64,000 nt of DNA from Chondrus crispus (Eukaryota > Rhodophyta > Florideophyceae > Gigartinales > Gigartinaceae): assembly GCF_000350225.1 (NCBI RefSeq), contig NW_005179099.1, positions 1 through 64,000 of the forward strand. Direction: 5' to 3'. Every line of letters starts with the position of its first letter. Positions within the stretch are counted from its first letter, which is position 1. The notes under the pieces are model-generated. The model was not told the DNA's origin. It saw only the letters and a program-made list of their open reading frames with translations, and made no database searches. Shown piece after piece: positions 61,123 through 64,000 of the stretch. Both the position numbers and the translations under genes were made by a program.

Positions 61123-63603
61123 ATGTCTCGCATCACCCTGAATAACCGCGAGAATGCTTCTGCCCCATCCCATCATCTGCTTCTCGTCGGCGCAGGACCT
61201 CGCAGCACCATTCAAATTGAGGCCGAAATCTCATTCATGCTTCTCTACAACAACCATTTCCAGGAACTCATGAAACTCGGCGCTCGCTATCGCATTGATA
61301 CCACTGTCGTTGAAAAGCAGGCTCGCGTCGCAGCTGGAGCCTCCTTCTCTGCCGATCAAACGGGAATGGCCAACACAGGTATTGAAGATGACATTGAGTT
61401 TTCTTTGCCTATCACTGGCATGTCGGACGGAGAAATTGATGATATCAAAAGTCTGTTGAGCTACAAACAGCGCTACGAACATCGATTCGGACAGAACCCG
61501 GAAGCGTACTACGAGGAGCTCAAACATCTCAACCTTCCCGGTTCCGTCATGTTCAGGCGCTCCGTCGGGCCTATGTCTGGAACCCGTTCCGGGCAACTTG
61601 ACCACTCTCGTGCCTACCTCATGCGCAAAACCATGGGGGAGGAGGAATTTGACCATTTCAATCTTGTCCGCCGCATTGCAAATGAGCGACTTCCCTTCTA
61701 TAAGCTAAACGTTATGCATTCCAACCTACTCGAAGAAATTGCAGTCTCCGAGCAAACCAAGCCTTCTGCGAGGCTTCTTGATCTGGAAGAAAGCCGTTGG
61801 CGTTGGTTTACCGCTGACCAAATCCGCATGAATACTGGAACAACCCTCAAGCATCCAGTCGAGGACCTCGATGCGCGCGACCTCACCTTCTGTCAGTCTA
61901 TGAACATCGCAGATATCAAACTCTATTTTGCATCTCGCAAATTGCTTGATTCTCAAGACATGGTTGTCCCAGGAACGAAAATTTTGTGTGGAGGATTGAG
62001 TCTTTCCTCACTCGACCAGCTAAGCGTGCTCGACGGGATCATGAATCTTTTCGAGGTAGATAACAAATCGCTTCTTGGATATCGCGTCACAAGTCATGCA
62101 AAGGAGTTGTATCAGGGCGCCATCACATTAGTCAGCCGCACCCCAGGAAAGGCCTGTCCTCCGAGGCACTCCTTCGAGCCAGAATGGACGCAAGAGACGC
62201 CCCTTTTGGGTAACACAAAGCATCTTCACTCTCTTTTCCTCCATGAGAGTGGCGAAGAGGTTTACCAGCTCTGGTATGACATATTGAAGGCCACGGTTGC
62301 CCGTGCCTTGAACCGGACCCCGAGCGAAATGAATAAGTCCCAATCTACAGAGGAGCTCCTTCGGTCCAAGTTCGAGGAAACATCCTGGTTTCTGGATCAC
62401 CGCCGCAAGGCTGGCTTGGCTGAGCTGCAAGACAGACTAGCCGTGAAGGAGCGCCTGCTCAAGGAATCCATGAAGACTGAATCCGGGGCGTGGCGCCAAG
62501 CGGCGCTGAGTCTCATTCTTGGTTTCGGGCCTGAAAGCGATCTCGGCCAAGCAACTAGTGAAATGGAAGAGCTTGCCCCGATCACATTCAAAGGACGGCA
62601 GGCAATGCTCATCCACAGGGCGCAGCAATACGGCATCACGCATCCGCGGGTTGCCCTGAAAAAGTCGAACAAGGTGCCCGTGGGCAACTTCAAGAAGATC
62701 ATGAGCTTTGTGACGGCATCTCCGGTGGAGATTCACAGCATGTTCCACCTTCTTTTCCAAGCCGGGATTGCCAAGTTTGTTCCGGCTTCCTACTCGGACA
62801 TTTCGGTGGACGCAAGCGGGCGGTATCTTTCCGTCGGCGGGGAAAAGTACGACGCTCTGGTTGTTTCCCCCGTTTTCGACCGCAACACCAATCCCGCCGT
62901 GAAATCTCTTGCGGGGCAAGTCCGCCCGATTCACCTTAGTGCACCAGGGTACGGGGCAGTTGGCAAGTTCCGGCAGTTTATCTCTCCGTCAGGGAAGCCT
63001 CTCCCCGTCGAAGACAACGGGCTCGGCGGGGCCGGCTTCCAGGTACAAGAGGGGGACGGGAAAGGGTCGACCGTCGGTGCGTTCGCGGTGGACATCAACA
63101 ACAGGGCGTCCGCAGCCAGCACGGCTGCGTCATACGCTACGCGAAGGATGGCGCTCGCGCATCTCAAGGCGGCCGGCGTGTCATCGCCGACGACGACACT
63201 GTCCGCTATCTACGAAAGTCAGAAGCCCGAGGAAGCGGCGTATGACGAGGAAGTGAGGAGCTTTGAAAAGTACTTTGATGAGATTTATGAGATCGGGGCG
63301 TATCTGAGGGCGATTGAAAAGGTGAGCCGGAATGATTCGGACATGTACGTCAAGCTGTACGATAGGGGAACGACGGTTGAGGGACGAAAGGATGCGGTGA
63401 AGGTGATGTCTGAAAGCGAGTCAAGCATCGAAAGGAAGGCGGCAAAGATGTACACGATTGAAATGATGGGAAGGCCTTCGTTCACCCCGGCTAAGAGGGA
63501 TGAGTACCTCGAGAGGTTTGTGGACACAACGGCGGAAGAGGATAAGGCTGCGTATGCTGAGGCGTTCAGGCTCGCAAAGAAAGCCCTTGTAGTAGGAGCA
63601 TAG
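61123..63603 (+). CDS. Uncharacterised 826-residue protein; possible endogenised totivirus-like capsid gene
   Basis: An intronless, open gene starts MSRITLNNRENASAPS and ends at TAG 63601-63603. I recognise no enzyme domain, signal peptide or membrane segment. HLLLVGAGPRST resembles a dinucleotide-binding loop, but no Rossmann fold follows. The protein is mixed alpha/beta: DDIEFSLPITGMSD, an acidic Arg/Lys/Glu helix region near residues 425-450, a Gly-rich stretch (GLGGAGFQVQEGDGKGS, about 640-660), an Ala-rich helix (RASAASTAASYATRRMALAH) and a charged C-terminus ending ALVVGA. Length and lack of motifs fit a dsRNA-virus capsid. I recall a report of a totivirus-like gag gene in the C. crispus nucleus, with transcripts, but could not check it. 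The call is a hypothesis (about one in three). As a gene it is well supported by its length and by a diverging inverted copy. Confidence 0.7.
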   Translation: MSRITLNNRENASAPSHHLLLVGAGPRSTIQIEAEISFMLLYNNHFQELMKLGARYRIDTTVVEKQARVAAGASFSADQTGMANTGIEDDIEFSLPITGMSDGEIDDIKSLLSYKQRYEHRFGQNPEAYYEELKHLNLPGSVMFRRSVGPMSGTRSGQLDHSRAYLMRKTMGEEEFDHFNLVRRIANERLPFYKLNVMHSNLLEEIAVSEQTKPSARLLDLEESRWRWFTADQIRMNTGTTLKHPVEDLDARDLTFCQSMNIADIKLYFASRKLLDSQDMVVPGTKILCGGLSLSSLDQLSVLDGIMNLFEVDNKSLLGYRVTSHAKELYQGAITLVSRTPGKACPPRHSFEPEWTQETPLLGNTKHLHSLFLHESGEEVYQLWYDILKATVARALNRTPSEMNKSQSTEELLRSKFEETSWFLDHRRKAGLAELQDRLAVKERLLKESMKTESGAWRQAALSLILGFGPESDLGQATSEMEELAPITFKGRQAMLIHRAQQYGITHPRVALKKSNKVPVGNFKKIMSFVTASPVEIHSMFHLLFQAGIAKFVPASYSDISVDASGRYLSVGGEKYDALVVSPVFDRNTNPAVKSLAGQVRPIHLSAPGYGAVGKFRQFISPSGKPLPVEDNGLGGAGFQVQEGDGKGSTVGAFAVDINNRASAASTAASYATRRMALAHLKAAGVSSPTTTLSAIYESQKPEEAAYDEEVRSFEKYFDEIYEIGAYLRAIEKVSRNDSDMYVKLYDRGTTVEGRKDAVKVMSESESSIERKAAKMYTIEMMGRPSFTPAKRDEYLERFVDTTAEEDKAAYAEAFRLAKKALVVGA

Positions 63604-64000
63604 CAGTATCCGTGGAGAAGCAATAACTGTCCATTTAGTTTTTAACTCTAGCTGTCTAGCCATCCATAGTTGCAATAACAAGAATTTTGTTGAAACAATT
63701 AAGCCTTGCCTGTTGGTTTTTGTGCACCAAGTACGTTCGCGTATGTGAACGATCCTTGGAAGCTGTTTAAAGTGGTTACCCAAGGATGCGTAGTATAAAG
63801 TGCAACTCGGAAGAGGGAAGAAAATAATTTCATGGTACGGGAGGTGGTCGAAACTCGAAACTACTCCAGCTTTGTGAAAATATTTCATTCTTTAATTTGA
63901 CATTTTTGAGCGAAAAAGAGGATTTGAAGGCAGTAGTAGAAAGTAGATGTGTGAACACGAGACCGATGTCCTTTATTTCCTCGTCGTCGCTCTGTGCGCC
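63604..64000. other. Downstream flank, no gene seen
   Basis: AT-rich DNA. The first 110 bases belong to the duplicated arm and would hold the 3' UTR. GGTTACCCAAGGATGCG (about 63774-63790) resembles the TACCCAAGGGTA words elsewhere in the window. Confidence 0.5.

Larger units (their letters stand above)
59590..63712 (+). repeat. Right arm of the 4-kb inverted duplication
   Basis: Partner of 19508-23490. Homology begins at CCTGAGTTCG (59590) and ends at CCTTGCCTG (63712), about 110 bases beyond the gene's stop codon. It contains the intact gene and its upstream region. Confidence 0.88.

Noticed and set aside
61180-61215. LLLVGAGPRST as an NAD(P)- or FAD-binding loop in the 826-residue protein
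   Set aside because: It is a single short match. The expected strand-helix-strand and later binding residues do not follow.

Overview
This window looks like nuclear DNA of a eukaryote, most likely a red alga and plausibly Chondrus crispus. That is an inference from style, not a database match. The signs are compact intronless genes, a secreted animal-type haem peroxidase and dense nested LTR elements. I see no rRNA, tRNA or CRISPR. One assembly gap of 412 N lies at 18477-18888. Only two genes look intact and host-like: a haem peroxidase (52046-53791, minus) and an 826-residue protein of unknown function (61123-63603, plus). Most of the rest is mobile DNA in nested layers.

Layout. 1-16079: a LINE-type reverse transcriptase gene, split by a Ty3/gypsy chromovirus (E1, 1245-14194; identical-looking 662-bp LTRs; 5-bp target duplication CCATC). 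16166-18021: a G- and purine-rich repeat of unknown class, edged by modules that carry long perfect hairpins. 19508-23490: the left arm of a 4-kb inverted duplication holding a decayed copy of the 826-residue gene. 23500-25620: a badly broken second Ty3/gypsy lineage. 26265-30304: a decayed PiggyBac-like transposase in which a YqaJ-type nuclease domain sits between the second and third catalytic regions. 31921-51057: a pogo/CENP-B-like DNA transposon (TA target duplication, CCCTTCATGCTGGG terminal repeats). A second copy of the purine-rich repeat lies inside it, and inside that lies a second chromovirus (E2, 34558-49262, minus; target duplication ACGGG), giving three nested layers. 52-54 kb: the peroxidase gene. 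54-59.5 kb: gene-poor DNA. 59590-63712: the right arm of the inverted duplication with the intact 826-residue gene.

Main points. Both chromovirus copies carry, between pol and the 3' LTR, a long gene on the opposite strand. Its roughly 820-residue product is clearly conserved between the copies although its DNA has diverged far more than gag-pol. In each copy this module lies between two copies of a sequence of about 32 bp that covers the end of pol and the polypurine tract, as if it had been captured there. Gag and pol are joined by a conserved A-rich slip site and stem-loop. The PiggyBac-like transposase with a built-in nuclease is the other candidate for something undescribed. The 826-residue protein may be an endogenised totivirus-like capsid gene. 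I recall such a gene being reported from C. crispus but could not check it.
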